Counted from the stretch's first letter, positions 43,307 to 56,523 are shown. The stretch is DNA of 64,000 nt from Juglans regia (GCF_001411555.2 NC_049905.1:4340001-4404000); one strand, 5' to 3'. Notes: generated from the letters alone by a model not told the origin. Numbers and translations are program-made.

Positions 43307-44500
43307 GTACACTCTGGGGAGTGAGAGTCTCCTCAGCTCTGGTATCCTTTCAGTCTCTGTTTTTCTCATTATGTAGATCTTTTTTCTTCCCACTATCTAA
43401 ATTATATGATCTTCAACTGCTATCAAGCAATTAGCTGATGCAAATGGAGAGTTTTTCTTTTAGTTATCAAATGCTGTACTTTATGTGTCTGGTGCTGTCT
43501 TAAATTCCCCCTACCATGATCTTCCTTTTCTCCTAGAAACAGACATTTATTTAATAATTAATAAAAAAGACTACTGAAATGTGTCTAAAATATTACCCAA
43601 TTTGCAAAGAATCAAGGTTTCAATCCTCGAGCATCATGTGAAGTTGCTAGTCATTGATAGCATGGTTGCTCTTTTCACAGGGTAGGTTCAATTGCTTTAG
43701 CAGTTGAATCAAGCTTTTAGACCTCAGGCATTACCTTTATAATCAGCATTCCTCCCTCAAGACATATTGGGTTCCTTGTCAAAACATTTCTATTTCAATA
43801 TGATTTACCAGAAGAACCTCATGTTAGGGTGCAACTGAATGGTCAGAGGGCGGACTTGGGATGAACTGCATGCATACTCAAGACATATTGGGTTCATTGT
43901 CAAAGCTCTCTGCCATATCTCCCATCTAAAACAGAAATGAAGAGTCATGCATGTGCTCTACTAACCTTCCTTTTCTAGACATTTCTCTAATGTCGATTAG
44001 CTCATAGTAACCTTTACTCGATCAATTCAACGAAGCCTTTGTCCCTTCCACTTAGGGCTGGCTAAAATGTTCCTTTTGCCACCAGTGCTATGTGTACTTC
44101 AGATATACCTTCAAAATGTACAATGCCCATATATCAAGCATCATTGAGTTTGCTGTTGCTAATATAGTAATATACATCATTCAGGGAATACTGAGAAGGG
44201 GCCTCCTACACAACATCCATTGGGTTGGCATGTTTCTTTTATCAAGTAATGAGGAAATTATCTTAAATCATTTTACTTTGGTGACAAATCAAGGGAGATC
44301 TCACAGCCGTGGCGAGGCCTCTGCCTGTATTCTTTTCAAGGTTGGATGGCAAAAGCAAACTACAAAATTTGCCTACCGATTAAAAAAAAAAATTAATGGA
44401 TTGTGCAGAATGAAACCAAAGTCAAGTGACTATTAGAATTATTTAAATTAATAGACCTACATAGATTATGAATCATATATTATATAATTATTAAATGAGT
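43307..44500. other. Intergenic DNA with a 28-bp direct repeat
   Basis: No gene recognised. A 28-bp sequence beginning ctcaagacatattgggttc occurs at 43756-43783 and 43877-43904 with one mismatch. Confidence 0.5.
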
Positions 44501-44504
44501 AGTG

Positions 44505-44670
44505 TTATATACAGTCGTAGAGTGCTCAAGCGTCATGCAGTCTCTTTTGGTCTACTGTTAAAAAATTAATTTTTTTTTATGTGAATTCCATATTTTTCAC
44601 TTTTTTCAAAATGATTGTATAATGCTTGCATACTCACGACTACAACCATTATTTCTCTTATTAAATATAA
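44505..44670. repeat. Foldback MITE-like element, family 3
   Basis: cagtcgtagagtgctcaagc near the left end pairs imperfectly with gcttgcatactcacgactac at the right end; the core is AT-rich and non-coding. Confidence 0.5.
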
Positions 44671-45100
44671 AATTTGGATAATGTCTGTAAGGTCTAATAA
44701 GTGTGATAAATAAAGTGACATAACTGAGCCATTGCCACGTATTCAAGCTACATTAACCAAGCCATTCTTGTCAAGTGTGTTGTTTTCAATGTGTTGTGTT
44801 GTGTGCAGGAGACTGGGGTAGGTTGGGTGCCATAATTTGAAAGAAAATGAACTCTTGGCAATAATAAGACGTCCAAGATCATGTGGATTTCCAGTTTGTT
44901 ATATTGATCGACTGCCTTCCATTTCTTCTCTCGACCTCTGGAGGTAAGAACAAACAAGCCACTGTACCAGTTCAATCATCAACTATTGTATTAAAATATA
45001 GCGATGAACTTTGCTACTTGCAATGTTTGTGCATCGATACATCACTTGTGATATCGATTATAAAATGATTAAAACCCTAATACCTTTTCATCGTTGCAAA

Positions 45101-45564
45101 ACCCACTTCACTTCTTTTTTTTTTTTTTTTTATTTATTGAAGGAGGACAGCACCTCCACAATTTTATTAAAAAAAAACCTTATCAAGGCGGAAAAATTAC
45201 CATAATTACATCAATAAAATATGCCCCAAAAGAGAAATTCCCAACAAACCTCCCAACGTCTAATAAAAGGTAAACCCATTTTATCCGTACATATAAGACG
45301 TTTTGGTGTGTTTAGATGTTAAAGTAAGTTGAGTTAAATTGAATTGAGATGATAAAATATTGTTAGAATATTATTTTTTAATATTATTATTATTTTGAGA
45401 TTTGAAAAAATTAAATTGTTTATTATATTTTGTATTTGAATTTGAAAAAATTGTAATGATGAATTAAAATGAGTCTGAAATCCAAACTCACCTGTGTTCC
45501 CCGGACCAAACTCCTCCCCATCAAAAAAAAAAAAAACAATATTTAAAATGACCCACTTCACTTC
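45101..45564 (-). mobile_element. Antisense retroposon (436 bp) with perfect 14-bp duplication, containing a MITE
   Basis: acccacttcacttc occurs at 45101-45114 and 45551-45564. The insert opens with a long T run (antisense poly(A) tail), then ggaggacagcacctcc and ttttattaaaaaaaaacc. It contains an AT-rich MITE of family 1 at 45302-45500 and, near its far end, A13. The class (SINE or truncated LINE) is not recognised. Confidence 0.7.
45302..45500. repeat. AT-rich MITE, family 1, copy b
   Basis: tgtttagatgttaaagtaag, then gagatgataaaatattgtta, the core and aaaatgagtctgaaatccaa; nearly collinear with the copy at 25882-26078. Confidence 0.7.
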
Positions 45565-46207
45565 ACTAGTGTGCTGATTGTTATCAAAACAATATTTTGC
45601 AGATATTTTATATATATGTATATAATTAAAATGACCTATAACAGAAAGCTGTCGTGATTTTTTTTTACATGCAATATATTAATGTCCAAATTCAAGGATC
45701 TTTTTTCTTGGTATCAGGAGCAGTTCCATGTAAGAAAGTCAATATTTTTTACTACCAAGTAGGTTTGCAAAGGCAGCATCCCTCTGTTCTGCGTGTCAAT
45801 TAAGTTATCATCGAGGGAGGGGGGAGATGAACCCAAAGACAAAAGAATCGAATCCAAAAAGAGTTGAGAAAACACCTGTCTCCTTAGAGAAGGGCCTGCT
45901 TTAGAGAGATTCCCGACATAAATAAAAAATAAAAAATAAAATAAAATTTGTGAAGTTTCAATGCTTTGATAATATGTAAACACTGCAGAAATTTGGATGA
46001 GGAACCGAAGTTCTTTCTATTTTCGTGATTTCACCGCTTGTTAACTTGTTGGAACATGTGCGGAGAAAATTCAAAGCTAGGAAAAACACAACATCTATAG
46101 AAGAAGAAAAAACTAAAAGCCTCTAAGTTGTCTAGCAGGAAAGACCCAAGTGAAGAGAGAACTAGGAAGTACAGATAAAAAGAAATAAGAACTAAAATCT
46201 AATTGTA

Positions 46208-49200
46208 CTAATCTGAGACATCATCCCCATGAAAGCCATTGCCATTATCTTGATCAACCACAGATTTATTTTTAACTTTTGACAATCTACCGGAAGATTT
46301 AGGTTTCCTGACCTTCTCTGCCTGCAACTCCAACCCTTTCTCTGAAGGCTTCCGCTTTCTTTTCATGCGTGATCCTCCTGCATCCTCTGCTGCAGAATTA
46401 TCTACAACTGCATGAGTCAGTGCCTCATTTTAAGGAAACTAATACTGAACTAATTACAAGCTTAAGTGGCTAAGAAAGATATTCCAATTTATTTACAATA
46501 TAGGAGATTAGCTTGTTTGGACACTTGGGGTATCTAAAAATCTGTGAATAGTAGTAAAATGATTTGAATTAAGATGTTTTATTGAATTTTTGAAAAGGAG
46601 GGAGAAAAAGTTAAATAAAAATATTATAAAGTTAAATATTCAAACCAAACAATTTATCATCTCTCTCATCTCATGTTTTCTCATTATCCAAACGTGCCTT
46701 AAGTCTTTGGTTTTCCAAACCTTTTTTTGATGTTTTCTCCCCCAAATACCGTGTTAGAGAAATTCAGAGAATCCTTGTCATTAACGCAATAAAAGCTTAA
46801 AAGGTTTCACTCCATCAAATGTTTACTGAGGCATGAATTTTCTTATTTTTATTTTTCAAAATACGTAATTGCTCTCTTACAACAGAAATCTATCGAAGGA
46901 CCTGAAAATCATGAAAAATTCTGCTTATAACATTAATATGTGTGATACCCATGTAACACCATTGGCGTGGCAAAAAGTCAAGGCAGCATAACACTTGTGT
47001 AGCATATTAATGCCTGTCACGTCAATGGTGTTACGGGGGAGTGTTTCACTGGGGTGTTACGAGTAACAGAACTGGAAAATCATATGGGATTGCTAATTAA
47101 AGAATAAACACTACCAAGCATCACTTCCAGAACAGTTAAGGAGCAATGCCTCTTTTCTGGTAAGTATCACTTAAAGCACCAAACAGAAGGGGGTGCAATC
47201 CAAGTACACGGGATGTCTATAAAAGGATGGCTTCAAGGGAAGAAAGAAATGGCTAGGAGTACAGAAAAATAAAAAAACACAATTTCAGACACAGGTAGCT
47301 TAGAAACTTAGGCTTTCAAAATCAACATTAGAGTTTTTTAATCCAGATTTTTGGTAAAAATAATCTGATGGAAGGACACTACCAAACTTGACTAGTGTAG
47401 CTAGCCTTGTTCCTAGTAAGGATGAATGTAGCAATGACTTGCAGAAAAATACATAGAAGGCATAGAGCATTACCTTCAGGCGGACTTGATGCATGGTTTG
47501 TTGTGTGCCCATTTGGTTCGGCCTCTTCTGAAAGAGGGGATCCAGACTGGTTACTATCCACTAACTTCGATGAACTTTCAACACACTTGTCTTGCCGCTC
47601 AGGCACGTCAGGAGAAGGAATAGCTGGCAAGAAGCACAGTTCTTCTTGGGACATGTCTGAATCACTGAAAGCTGAATTCTTCTCCAGCGTCAGTATATCA
47701 ACTTCATCATCTTCATTAACATCTGATTCTTTAACCTGTAAGGCACAAAATTTTAAGAAACGATGAAGTGAAGAAATGATCTGCTCAACCAGTTAAATGC
47801 CTTCTCACCTTTTCGGTTTCAGGAACCAGATCAAATTCATCTTCTCGTTCTACATACTCCTCATTTTCCTCTAGCTCTTTGAAATCAGGAGCAAATGCAC
47901 TCCAGTTCTCCGTATAATCTTTAGCCCAAATATAAACGAAACCAGTCAGGGAAACAGACACAACAATGGGGTGAACAGGATGCCATGCTAAGTCAATCAA
48001 GGCTTCCTTTGGACCTTCAAGGATTTTCACAAGATGCCCAGCCCTATCCCATATGTAAATCTTGTGCTCTCCTTTGCTTGCAGAACCACCAATTACCCAC
48101 TCACCATCACCACTAAAGCAAGGTGCTTTCCAATGCATCTTTGTGATAGAATCTTGAAACTCCCGAAAAAGTGTTAGACACTTCGATCCAACAGCCTTCA
48201 ACTTCTCAACACCATCTAGCTCATTAAGTGTCTTGTCCAAGTCATCAAGGGCTACGAGCCCATCTTTGAAGGGGAGGAGATTCTCATAGATTCTAATGGT
48301 ACGATCATTCGAATTTGTAAGCAGATACTGCCCATTCCTGCTGAATACTATGTTCTTGACCACAGCACTGCCACTAACTGGAACCATGGCTTGCACTTGG
48401 ACAGTCCTATGGTCTATTATAAGAATTTCCCCTTTGGAGTTCCCCACATAAATAAGATCCCCATACTTGTTAAAGCAAGCAGCAGTTGGAGTGAAAGGGG
48501 GAGTTCCATCTGAGAATTTATTGCGTGACTGAGGGACAGTTCCATTGCCTGTGTCAGGGATTGAGACCGGAAGCATAGTAGTGCTTCCTGTGTTTAAATC
48601 AACTATCATGGGAGCAGATGAGAGAGGACATGCCAGGCAGAGAGATGGAGTAGAGGAGCCTGGATTTAGACGAGCTTGTAAAGGGGTTTGCTGCAGAGTT
48701 GTGCGTGTAAGCCTCTCGCCACTGACAACATCCCAAAGTGTTAATGACTTGTCAGCAGCAGATACAAGGATACGATGGCCATACTTTGACCAACAGACAC
48801 TTGTTATGGCAGCAATACAGTCTTTATCTCGGAGCTCCTTGGCAATGCCCCTGGTTTCAAAATCCCAGATAATGCAGTTCCCATCAGAGCATCCAGCTGG
48901 TCAATCAAACAAGCATAACACGAGCTGTAAAGATCTTTGAATATACCCCAAGAATGTCACAAGAAAGCATCAGAATTACATGTTTTTACCCAGCACCACC
49001 AAGGCAAAAAAAGATAGTAGAGGCAACACTTTAGCTATGTGCGAATAAATGCATTTGGATGAAAAATTAAAGCAAAGATAATTAGTAAAAAGGAGAGATA
49101 AATTTAAGAGTTCTCATATCACTAATGTTACAAGCAAAATCATTAACTTAAAGACCTCACAACATAAATCTCAGCACTAGCATTTACTGAAAATGAGTTG

Positions 49201-50464
49201 ATGGATGAATCTACTGTCTAGTATGCACTAAAGTACTCAAAATATTCTCTTCCGCAACGAAAATACTCAAACAAAGTATATGATGAAGTTTCTCAACTGC
49301 GAAACTTAACAAGGGAACCAAGTTTTGTCAACTCTACAACTAACATATCCAAATGAAACATAGAGATGAAAATCCCAGATTCAGATGAACCAAATAAATT
49401 AGAAAAACCATTAAATATCAGAAAGCTACAATTATGATGGTAACTGTTGCTTTAGCACTTGTGTCGATAAATCCTTCCCATAATCTAAATTAGGCAACGA
49501 ACAACAAAGGAAACAAAACAACTTTGAAGCTGATATCCTAAAAAAAAGTTGGTCATGGCTAACTAACCTAAATATGCCATCTGAAAAAAATTATAGTAAA
49601 ATATCAGCCAAACTCGATGTGAGCTATAGTTAATCTTGGTAACCATTGGAGTAAAAGCAATCTTAAAATATTATGAAGGTTAATATAACGCATGTGGTAA
49701 AGGAGCACAAGTTTTTTATGAAAATAGATATTACTCGAGCAATTTGCTTAAAGCTTTTCAACTAGAAGACTAATTAACAATCATGCTCCAAAATATTCTT
49801 CTTTTTTTTTTTTTTTCCTTAATCTACTGTTAAACACCCTAACTAATCTTTCTAGGACCAGCATGATGCTACAAGTATAGGCAAAAAGTTAACCACTGGC
49901 AAAATTGCAGATTTTCAGAGATGGCCACTGTGGCTACCAAAACATAAAATGTGTAAACCTTCTGCTAGGTTCCAAAAACAAAGTTTGCAAGGGAAAACGC
50001 AAGAACAAGAAATTTTTACTTACTCTCCAGTTAGTACATAAGTAGTTCTTCAACAATTTTAAGACTCCCCCGCCATTTGTGACCAGGCCAAGACACCCAA
50101 CAAATCAATATAAACTATAGATATTGCAAAATCCAAAAAATTGCATACACAATGTTCAAATTATACCGTTGGGGAAAACAGATATTTCACACTGGAATTT
50201 TCTCTTCGACTCAACACCCGAGAGAGAGAGAGAGACAGAGAGAGCGCATACCAGCGAGAAGGGTACCACGGCGGTTGAATGCAATGCACTTCATGACCCC
50301 ATGCTCCAAATACTCCTCAATCACCTCTGGGAAGTCTCCTTGCAGTGGATCTTCACAATAACATACAAAAATTTAATAACCCAAAAAAGCTTTCAAGTTA
50401 AAATTAACAAAAGTCTGAAGAGGGAAAGAATGAGCGGAAGCTCACCGATTATGGGCGCGTTCAT
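46208..50464 (-). CDS. RBL: RBBP5-like WD40 protein (RBL), COMPASS core subunit
   Basis: Homologue of animal RbBP5 and yeast Swd1, a scaffold of the nuclear COMPASS H3K4 methyltransferase with WDR5a and ASH2R; Arabidopsis RBL promotes FLC expression. Five minus-strand exons join in frame: 50464-50446, 50350-50252, 48896-47809, 47735-47474, 46407-46208 (TAG), about 555 residues. It starts MNAPIIDPLQGDFPEVIEEY. The beta-propeller repeats include VIWDFETRG-like, SVCWSKYGHRIL, LTLWDVVSGE, IYVGNSKGEIL, TNSNDRTIRIYE, HKIYIWDRAG and VYIWAKDY. An acidic segment follows (ELEENEEYVEREDEFDL), then a Ser/Lys-rich tail with a probable nuclear signal (KRKRKPSEK). No lesion is seen. The start ATG agrees with family N-termini. 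Intron 2 (48897-50251) carries a GA repeat by its donor. Confidence 0.96.
46953..47034. repeat. 20-bp inverted repeat (hairpin) in RBL intron 4
   Basis: gtaacaccattggcgtggca (46953-46972) and tgtcacgtcaatggtgttac (47015-47034) are complementary at 18 of 20 with a 42-base loop. Outside, gtgtgatacccat and gtgtttcac extend the symmetry weakly. Probably a small foldback transposon. Confidence 0.7.
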
Positions 50465-50811
50465 TGGTCTTGATTTTTGTTTCAGAGAAAGGAAGGGATT
50501 GGACAGAGAGAGACAGAGACAACGTACGAGTGGAGTTGTTCCGAGGAGGAAGGAAGAAGCAAAACTTCAACTCCGGACTCCGAATTTGGCTCCAATGGAG
50601 TTTTATACACCCAGAAAATCCCGAGTAGATCTGGACCGTTGATTTGAAAGTGTACGTTCCGCATCTGGCCACGTCGAGGACCACTTATTTAAATCCTTGA
50701 AACGGCTGCGTTTCGTGTGCGAACCTACTTTTGTTTGGCTAACCTCTTTTACCAAACGCAAAAGCATTCCCCCTCTTTGCAATTTGTTTTCCCCTGTGGG
50801 CGGCATTTATC

Positions 50812-51030
50812 CAAGTTCTCGTTTACATCCCCTTATTCAATTCATCTCATCTAATTATTATAATTTTTTCAAATTTTTATATAAAATAAAATAAATAATT
50901 CAATTTTTTAAAATTTTAAAATAAAAATAATATTAAAAAAATATTTTATAATAATATTTTATTTTATTTTTATTTTAATTTTAATTCATCTTATTTAATT
51001 TTAATTCATCTACAAAAACAAAGGAGAGGG
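50812..51030. repeat. AT-rich MITE, family 1, copy e (reverse orientation)
   Basis: caattcatctcatctaatta, the reversed core (aaaataataaaaaaatattt-like) and taattcatcttatttaattt; about 350 bp upstream of the RBL start codon. Confidence 0.65.
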
Positions 51031-54000
51031 CTGATTGACCAATCTTTTAGATTTTTTTTTTAAGTCGCCCTAGTTTTTATGGGATTTTGGAGCTGATAAA
51101 GGCACACTATCTTATTCGTTTTGTACTGGTTCATGAATTTGATTAATGATTATGCTTGTGTATCTTGTTAATTCATGTGGCTATTTCTATTTTGGCATAA
51201 TGACGAGGGCCTATGTAACACCCATTCTCAAGAGTTAAGAGTGTCAAGAGTTTTTATAAAATAAATCCAACAAAAAATATTATATTTTATTTCATAAAAA
51301 TAATCATTTAAAAATAATAAATCTCCATATATATTAAATGAAATAAACTAAATAAAATCCATTGTCATAAAAATATTAGAATATTCTAACAAGTCTAGGA
51401 CTCAATCAACTGTTATTTCTAATCCTGGTTTGTCTGCTCATGTTCATCATCTTCGCATAGATGGTTACAAAATAAAATAGACTAAAATGAATCGAAGATT
51501 TAGTATGAAATTCATCACAACGTAAACGTAATAAATATAAGAATTTTCATGTTGAGAGCTTAAATCATGATTGTTCATGTTGATGTTTATGCTATGTATT
51601 ACTGATTTATCTGAATTAACAAATTAATCTTATTTATCTAAATGATCTGACTTAACTGACTGGCCAACACACTTATTAACTATGTGTGCAAGGTTGTGCA
51701 CAAGCCTCACATCCCGTTACAGCAAAATGAATCGCTGATAGTATTATGGTATACTATGGTTGACCACACTTGAGTCAGTGGCTTGCACATCCATCCTAAA
51801 ACTGCATTGGTACCATGCATCTGAAGGGTCATCTGATTAAATTGATCCGATATTATATTGCACTTAAACTTAAGATAACTTACGTGTTTTATACAATTTG
51901 AAATGGATGATATACATACTGAAATAAATAACTATAAATTTTTGAATTTGAACATGATGTTGAATGACATGATCATGATCATGTACTGTGCTTGGTGACA
52001 TGCTTGCATATGACATAAGTGGTACATAAAAAAATGGCTATCAAAGAATTGGCTCTGATAATAATTTATATAAACTGAACTGTGATGATCCTAATTTGTG
52101 ATCAAATTATTTACCTCGTATCGCAAATTCCAAAATCTTATCTTGTAGATCGTTACCTATACGGAATACCATATGTTACTAATTTCTTAAAAAATGTCAT
52201 GACATTCTATTTAATTAATTAATATGAATAATTTAATCAATATTTCGATATATGCTAAAATTAAGAAATAATAATATGATTCAAAAGTCACAACATATTC
52301 CTTTATTTTCCAATTGATAATATAACATAATAATTTTATCAAAAATCCAATAAAATAAACATTGGAAATTCATCCTACTAATTAAACTTGATTATACTTA
52401 AAATTCAAATTCTTGTAATTTATTATCGTAATCAAATTATAAATGAAGACTTCATATAATTTAAATTGTATACAATGTATAAGTGTCAACTATATGCATC
52501 AAGAACCAAATTAAAATCAAGTCAACATATTACATCTATAAGTAAAAATAGGCCGAAGTAAAGAGACCCAGTTTAAACACATATTGTCATGCCCACGCAA
52601 AAACTAAAAACGTACCACTCCAAAGATTTCAAGAGACATTTTACAAAAGCTGAAAAGTGGAGTTAAAAAGGTTAGAGGGCATTATTTTGAAATAATCAAA
52701 AAGCCTTTAGGGCTTATGAGAAAGCTGATACATGACAAAAGCCCAAATAGTAGTTTTATAATTAACTAAAAAACATGAAAGGTTTTATGGAAAAATTGAA
52801 CTAAAATAGAAATGGTGATACACGATAAAACGGGCAAAAATGAGATTACGCAAACAATAAGGTTTCAGCTTCTAGAGACAAAATGTATTGTGTGAAGGGT
52901 AATTTGGTAATATGCAAAGAGGTGCAGAGCTTTATTGGACAAAGCTGAAATAAAAGTGAAGGAGATCCAACAAAAATGCACGAAAACATAAAGAGACGAA
53001 CACTAGAAAAGAAAGGCATCATGCTAATCAGTGAGGTGCTCGGGCTTACCGTGAAAGAAAGCAGAAGCCGTGCGATGACGGATCTGGCTGGATGGACAAA
53101 GATCAGCGATGGAAAAGCTTCGGAAGCAGAGAAATATATTGTTAGACCAAAGAAAATGATGGTGAAAGAAAACAGAGATATTGGAGTGGTCTTACCAAGA
53201 GAATGCCAGAGTGCAACAACGGTGGCTAGTAGATAGAGATCAACGACGATGCAAACTCTAAGAGATAAGTGGGATATGTGCCATTAGCTCAAGAATGAGA
53301 GGGTCAAAACAAAAGAGAGAGTATGTCAGAGTTCAACTCACCGAGGGACACCGTGTTGTGGTGGGTTTGGTGAAGATCGACAGCAGTGGAAAACACTGTG
53401 AAAGGCCTCTGTTTGTGGCGAAATACCTAGAGAAGAAAAGAACAAAAATACATTTAGTATTGATGGTGGTTACGGAGAAGGAATTAGGTAGAGGAAGTGT
53501 GTAAATCGACAAGAACTTACCATAAAAGAGATGGAAAACGATGAAGTTGGACTACAATCTATGCCAGTCATAGCTAGGGTCTCCTTCGAACGGGGTGGTG
53601 GAGAAGCACGGACTGGCTAGACTCTATTTGTTTATGTGAAACGGAGGCTGATTTCTCAATTGAGGTGGTGTTGTTTGTTGTGTCAGTGTATTGAGAAGTC
53701 AACAGGAGGAAAATATATAGATGGAGATTGGAATTTAACGTGTTTAAGCCAGAGGCCTGAAATGGTTCTAATAATTCTTGGTGGGAGGGGGACTCGGTTT
53801 GGTCACGAGATTAGAGGGATAAGCGTGAAGGAAGTGATCTTGACAGTTTGAGTCGTGGGGGAACTGCAATTTGAGTTATACACGTTTAAAAACGCAAAGA
53901 AGTAAAAATTTTAACAGACTCTTAATTAGTAATTAATAATTGATTTAAAAATGTTTATGAAACACCTAAAATAAATAAACAGATAAATACTAAATAATAA

Positions 54001-54639
54001 TAATAATAACAATAATAATAATAATAAGTAAATTTATTTTATTGTCCAAATTTTGAACCTACATGTTACAACCTATTTTAAGATTGGTTGACATATATAA
54101 TTCACTAGTTGTTCGATTTCTCATCTTTTTTTCATTTATTAGAAAGTTTGAGAAGGGATCAATATCTTCTCTATAATTTTAGAAGGAAAATGATTTACCT
54201 ACAACACATTTTACAACACATTGTACAACAATGTGTTAAATGGGGGGTATTAGAATGATGTTAGGTTCAAGTTTGATCCTTGGGTTTTCCTCAAGGACAT
54301 GGTCTACAAATTCCTTCTATCACAATTTAGAACTTTCATCTTTACCTTAGGCCATCAAAGTTCATAGCAATAATACAACGTATTTTAGCGGTCTAGGTGC
54401 CAATTCCTCTTTTTGGGATACTAATGATTGCCTATAACTACTCCAAATGATGCTGTCATGACTATGTTGCAAGTAATTCCTAAGTTATACAAAGAACAAA
54501 GTCACTCCAATTCAAGGTTAGACAGAATTAAGCAAATGGGATGAAAACATTAGCTCTACACAGTTACAAGTAAGCATTAGGTTTGTGGAGCCTAGTTCAT
54601 TGTAGTGGTGCCCCAACTTGATGACCTGGTCCAACAAGG
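51031..54639. other. Long intergenic region, no gene recognised
   Basis: AT-rich to about 52600, then G/A-rich to 53850 with short open frames (53 to 54 kb) that show no family resemblance. An (AAT)n tract is near 53995-54030. Sequence near 51220-51230 (tatgtaacacccattctc) resembles the start of LTR elements, but no partner was found. Confidence 0.5.
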
Positions 54640-55145
54640 ATCTGTTATAATTTTTTAGTGAATTTTCAATGAGGCTTGTACCATGTTTGTTTTGGCTTGG
54701 GCCGAAAAATTTTAGTCTTGGGAAACGCTAAATAAAAAGTTCACTCGACATTCAACTTGAGTGAAGCTCAGACAAAAAATTCGCTCGAGCTAAACCCAGG
54801 CTAAGAATTCGCTCGACTAGGCACTTAAGCGAACACTAAATAGAGAGTTCGCTCGATGCGCACTTGACACTCCGCTCGAGCAAATATCGCAAAAAAGTAA
54901 AGATTAGGGCTTCCGCCGTATAATCCTATATATATACTTATTATGAACAGTATGGCTATTTGAACAGTAATATTTTCGCCCCAAGGTGTATTTTGTAATT
55001 TCTCGGCATAATAAAATCCTCTGCGGCTCCGCGAACGTAGGCATGTTGCCGAACCACATAAACTTGAGTCATGTAATTGATTGTTTGTTTATTTTCTTGT
55101 TTATTTTTGCTTTTCTATCATCTTTTTCACAACATAACCTTTGAC
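54640..55145 (+). mobile_element. LTR-like sequence (possible solo LTR)
   Basis: Contains a degenerate array of attcgctcgag-like units (54740-54890), a TATA-like ctatatatatactt (about 54926-54939) and, at 55020-55070, gcggctccgcgaacgtaggc followed by gttgccgaaccacataaac, a phrase I recall from R/U5 regions of plant copia-type LTRs. It begins near tgttataat and ends near ttttcaca. No internal domain or partner LTR is seen, and the boundaries are approximate. Confidence 0.6.
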
Positions 55146-56523
55146 GATACATCTCAAGGCAGTATCACTATTCCGACAGTTCAGAAGGAGAGCTCAGACT
55201 AATCATTGAAGGCTATGATGGAGACATGTATATCAGGTGCTGTCTAGCACACCATCTGATGGATAGGCCTCTGTCTTGAAAATGTTCTGTGGAATTCTCA
55301 GTTTGCCGCCACACAGATTTAGGATTCATAGAGCTGTGACACTCAGTACAATGAAGACTAAGCTGTGACATCCTCCTGAGAAATGTTCAACTTTCAGCTT
55401 CTTAATTGGTGCATAAATTAGACGACAATGTAAGTTTTGAGATCATATAAGGATTCATAGGACCATTTCAAAATGCCTCTTGCATATGCCTACAAATGCC
55501 CAAATGTGTGTTCCCCCCACTTTGATTTTGCTCAAATGCCAAAACTATTAAGTATGGATTTACAGTTGGGTATTTGATATGTGAGCAAAAACCTCAAATC
55601 GTATTTTCTAAAACAAAACGGAATATATCTGGTGCTGAATTTAACTTACAATATTAAGGAATATTATGTCCATAACAGCTAACACAGGACTATCATGTCT
55701 AAAATACAATTTACATTCATTCATACATGTGTGTTTGTATGTGTATACCTAGAAGTTTAGATTTTAGACGTGGGTAAAGAGGTGATATCTGGTGTGAAGA
55801 GCTGCTAGCTTCAATAAGGAAACAATCTATACACTATGTATAAAACAAATTGAAGATCAAAATTCTCATATTTCGAATGGCAGATTCATTAATAAGATAT
55901 CCAGTGAACAAGTATATTCCAAAAAAACAAAGATATCCAGTCTGGGAGGAGAGAGAAACAGGAAAAAAATTAAGAAAAAAGATGAGTTAGTGTCTGATCA
56001 TAGCTGCTGTGATTCAGAAATCATACCTTGAAACTTGGAGTTGGAATACTCTCAAAGTGATGTATTCTTGAATAATGAGAATTCTCTTTCTTCATGTAAT
56101 CAAACATGGCATGCGAATGCAATCTATCACTTAGAGGTATGAGAGCCAAACAATTGGCATTCGCCATCATATCACAGCACAAAAATTCGGAGCCATGACC
56201 ATTAACTGTTGGTGGTGATGTGGATAACCTTCATCTACAAATAAAAAGCCCAAAACGAATGACTGAAAATTCTCTCCGGATCCTTTTCTTCTAGGCAAGA
56301 GGCTTGCATGTTATTCTTTTCTAATGCTTGTTTACTAAGAAAACACAAGATCAAGAGATTCCCACAAGCCACTGGTCATCTTACAAACCATATGATCTCA
56401 GGGCATAGCAAAAACAGATGCAGAAATGATAAAACTCTTGTGCACTTCATACAACATAGGCTTTCACAATGCATGGACAGACCACCAAAAGATGATATCC
56501 ATGTACAAACAACATGAGCTTCT
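55146..56523. other. Intergenic; candidate 24-bp A-rich micro-insertion
   Basis: No gene recognised; the 3' UTR of the Dof gene probably extends into it. aagatatccagt occurs at 55894-55905 and 55930-55941 around gaacaagtatattcc-A7-ca, a possible retroposed tail. Confidence 0.45.

Noticed and set aside
43035..43393. Open frames on both strands over 43035-43393
   Set aside because: They lie within or across the 7SL RNA gene, have no family resemblance, and are explained by its GC-rich sequence.
47190..47240. ccaagtacacgggatgtct as an antisense LINE end
   Set aside because: Resembles the LINE 3' signature but has no T run or duplication; too short to call.
48545..48940. Plus-strand 131-residue frame
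   Set aside because: It is the antisense shadow of the RBL WD40 exon (47809-48896).
52976..53851. Three short plus-strand frames as possible genes
   Set aside because: No recognisable domain, no splice-consistent joining, and G/A-rich composition; more likely non-coding or decayed repeat DNA.
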